From the NCBI GenBank assembly GCA_039964455.1, contig JBDVXK010000012.1, positions 62,001 through 126,000 of the forward strand: a stretch of 64,000 nt of DNA, read 5' to 3'. The position numbers and the translations under genes were made by a program. The DNA comes from CALJFL01 sp039964455. Lineage in GTDB: Bacteria > Pseudomonadota > Gammaproteobacteria > Pseudomonadales > Halieaceae. The number at the start of each line of letters is the position of its first letter. The stretch's first letter is position 1. Under the pieces are notes generated by a model. The model worked only from the letters and a program-made list of their open reading frames with translations, was not told the origin of the DNA and made no database searches. Below, one piece after another: positions 63,160 through 64,000 of this stretch.

Positions 63160-63420
63160 GTGAAGGGACTATTTTTAGCTGCAGGTTTACTAATTTTTTC
63201 GTTCTTCGGCGGCGTAGTCTATATCGCGCTTAGCGAGTCGCCAGAAACGGCAGTACAAAAAGACTGCCGGCTTGCCGCTGCCGATGCATTCGGCCAGGAG
63301 GACCTGGGCTATACCGCGTTTACCGCCATGCTTCGGGATGCGCGCATGCACGGCAGCGGCAGCCAGCATGACGCGATGGGCAAAATGTACAACACCTGTC
63401 TGGGCTCGGCCGGGCATTAG
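63160..63420 (+). CDS. Small membrane-anchored hypothetical protein
   Basis: This is an 86-residue protein with one N-terminal hydrophobic helix (about 4-26) and a short polar domain with two cysteines (KDCRLAAAD and NTCLGSAGH). GTG start with an AGAGGA site about seven bases upstream. I recognise no family. The cysteine-bearing part is probably in the periplasm. It is followed 142 bases later by the HD-domain gene on the same strand. Confidence 0.6.
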   Translation: MKGLFLAAGLLIFSFFGGVVYIALSESPETAVQKDCRLAAADAFGQEDLGYTAFTAMLRDARMHGSGSQHDAMGKMYNTCLGSAGH

Positions 63421-63562
63421 CGCGACCCCCTACTCTCGATGGCAAGGCTGCAATGAAGCCAAAAACGCGCGTGCAGGCCACAAACCAGAAATGGCTGATT
63501 TGCGCTACTATTAACCGGGTACTAAGCTGCAAGCCCTTTTTATCACTCGAGGAGACGATACC

Positions 63563-64000
63563 GTGGCACAAGCCTCATTTTCCAAGATGTCCGAAAGCAC
63601 TGCCGAAGACTGGCAGACTATCATGCAAGAACAACTTAAATTCATTGCCAAACTGCCTGACCGGATACTGAGCCATATGGAACTGCTCAGGGGTGACTAC
63701 GGCGGCTTTCCCATTGATCGACTGCAACACTGCCTGCAGACAGCGCAGCTGGCGGCAGATGCGGGAGAAGATGACGAGTACGTGGTCTGTGCGCTGCTAC
63801 ACGATATAGGCGACACACTGGGCAGCACCAACCATCCCGATGTCGCAGCGGCGATTCTGGAGCCGTTTGTCAGCGAAGCGAATCTCTGGATGGTCAAACA
63901 TCACGGCATCTTTCAGGGCTATAACTTTTTCCACTTTGTAGGCATGGATCGCAACATGCGCGACCAGTTCCGGGAAAACGAGTACTTCGAGCGGACTGCG
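63563..64000 (+). CDS. HD-domain protein, partial (PhnZ/MIOX-like type)
   Basis: These are the first 146 residues of a protein running off the right window edge. The HD motif is RLQHCLQTAQLA...CALLHDIGD, with further His residues in NHPDVAA and VKHHGIFQGYNFFHF. Y-G-G-F-P-IDRLQH upstream of the first His resembles the HD-type diiron oxygenases (PhnZ, MIOX), which cleave C-P or C-C bonds. A phosphohydrolase is the alternative. GTG start with GAGGAG eight bases upstream. Cut by the window edge, so its C-terminus is unknown. Confidence 0.75.
   Translation, partial: MAQASFSKMSESTAEDWQTIMQEQLKFIAKLPDRILSHMELLRGDYGGFPIDRLQHCLQTAQLAADAGEDDEYVVCALLHDIGDTLGSTNHPDVAAAILEPFVSEANLWMVKHHGIFQGYNFFHFVGMDRNMRDQFRENEYFERTA

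Noticed and set aside
1..64000. tRNA, rRNA, CRISPR, insertion sequences, phage genes, transfer islands
   Set aside because: None was seen by reading. No clear base-composition break other than the AT-rich block near 17207-17262 and the fpr/finR interval was noted, and these are normal regulatory regions.

Overview
The window reads as a stretch of chromosome from a gammaproteobacterium. The evidence is the housekeeping order lptG-lptF / pepA-holC-valS, plus RapA, an Fpr/LysR divergent pair, a FabY-type ketosynthase and AguA/AguB. Dense acyl-CoA enzymes, a wax ester synthase/DGAT and sterol-type catabolic genes point to a heterotrophic, probably marine, lipid-degrading lineage such as the Halieaceae (OM60/NOR5). 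That placement is inference. I found no rRNA, tRNA, insertion sequence, phage gene or CRISPR array. No gap between genes exceeds 300 bases.

Layout. 1-10.3 kb: end of a two-component system, an RDD membrane protein, the LptF/LptG lipopolysaccharide exporter permeases, PepA, HolC, ValS, a classical cold-shock protein and a membrane-anchored cold-shock-domain protein. 10.3-19.1 kb: a TetR regulator, an exported DUF3604 protein coupled to a methyltransferase, a TPR/TonB-C protein, a wax ester synthase with a histone-H1-like tail, a candidate small RNA, a LysR regulator and TatD. 19.2-22.6 kb: RapA and an exported SnoaL-like protein. 22.7-31.4 kb: a Baeyer-Villiger-type monooxygenase facing a four-gene acyl-CoA operon (acyl-CoA dehydrogenase, alpha-methylacyl-CoA racemase, crotonase, carboxyltransferase), then a diguanylate cyclase and an AraC regulator. 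31.4-36.6 kb: a DUF748 envelope protein, a SprT-like protein, a FinR-like LysR regulator and Fpr. 36.6-50.7 kb: acyl-CoA synthetase, phosphotransferase/crotonase/thiolase operon, a thiolase-like protein coupled to a VTT-FAD fusion, FabY, a GlxA-type regulator, thiolase and a RibB with a decayed GTP cyclohydrolase half.

50.7-60.4 kb is the most distinctive part. An eight-gene minus-strand operon encodes two DUF35 OB-fold proteins, two thiolase-fold lipid-transfer (Ltp) proteins that both appear to lack the thiolase cysteine, a FadD19-like CoA ligase, an EchA19-like hydratase, a nitroreductase and an isomerase-like crotonase. It lies beside a divergent HsaC/TesB-like extradiol dioxygenase and a sulfotransferase. 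From memory, this content matches the actinobacterial sterol side-chain genes fadD19-echA19-ltp3-ltp4 plus a DUF35 protein, which are linked to C24-branched sterols. The operon is therefore a candidate module for removing branched side chains from algal or plant sterols. The racemase operon at 24-29 kb would suit the preceding beta-oxidation steps.

60.4-64 kb: a DUF4124 protein, the agmatine-to-putrescine pair AguA/AguB, a small membrane protein and the start of an HD-domain protein cut by the window edge. Convergent genes are packed very tightly: four pairs overlap by exactly 4 bases at their stop codons. Alternative start codons (GTG, TTG) are common, and I chose starts by Shine-Dalgarno spacing and family length.
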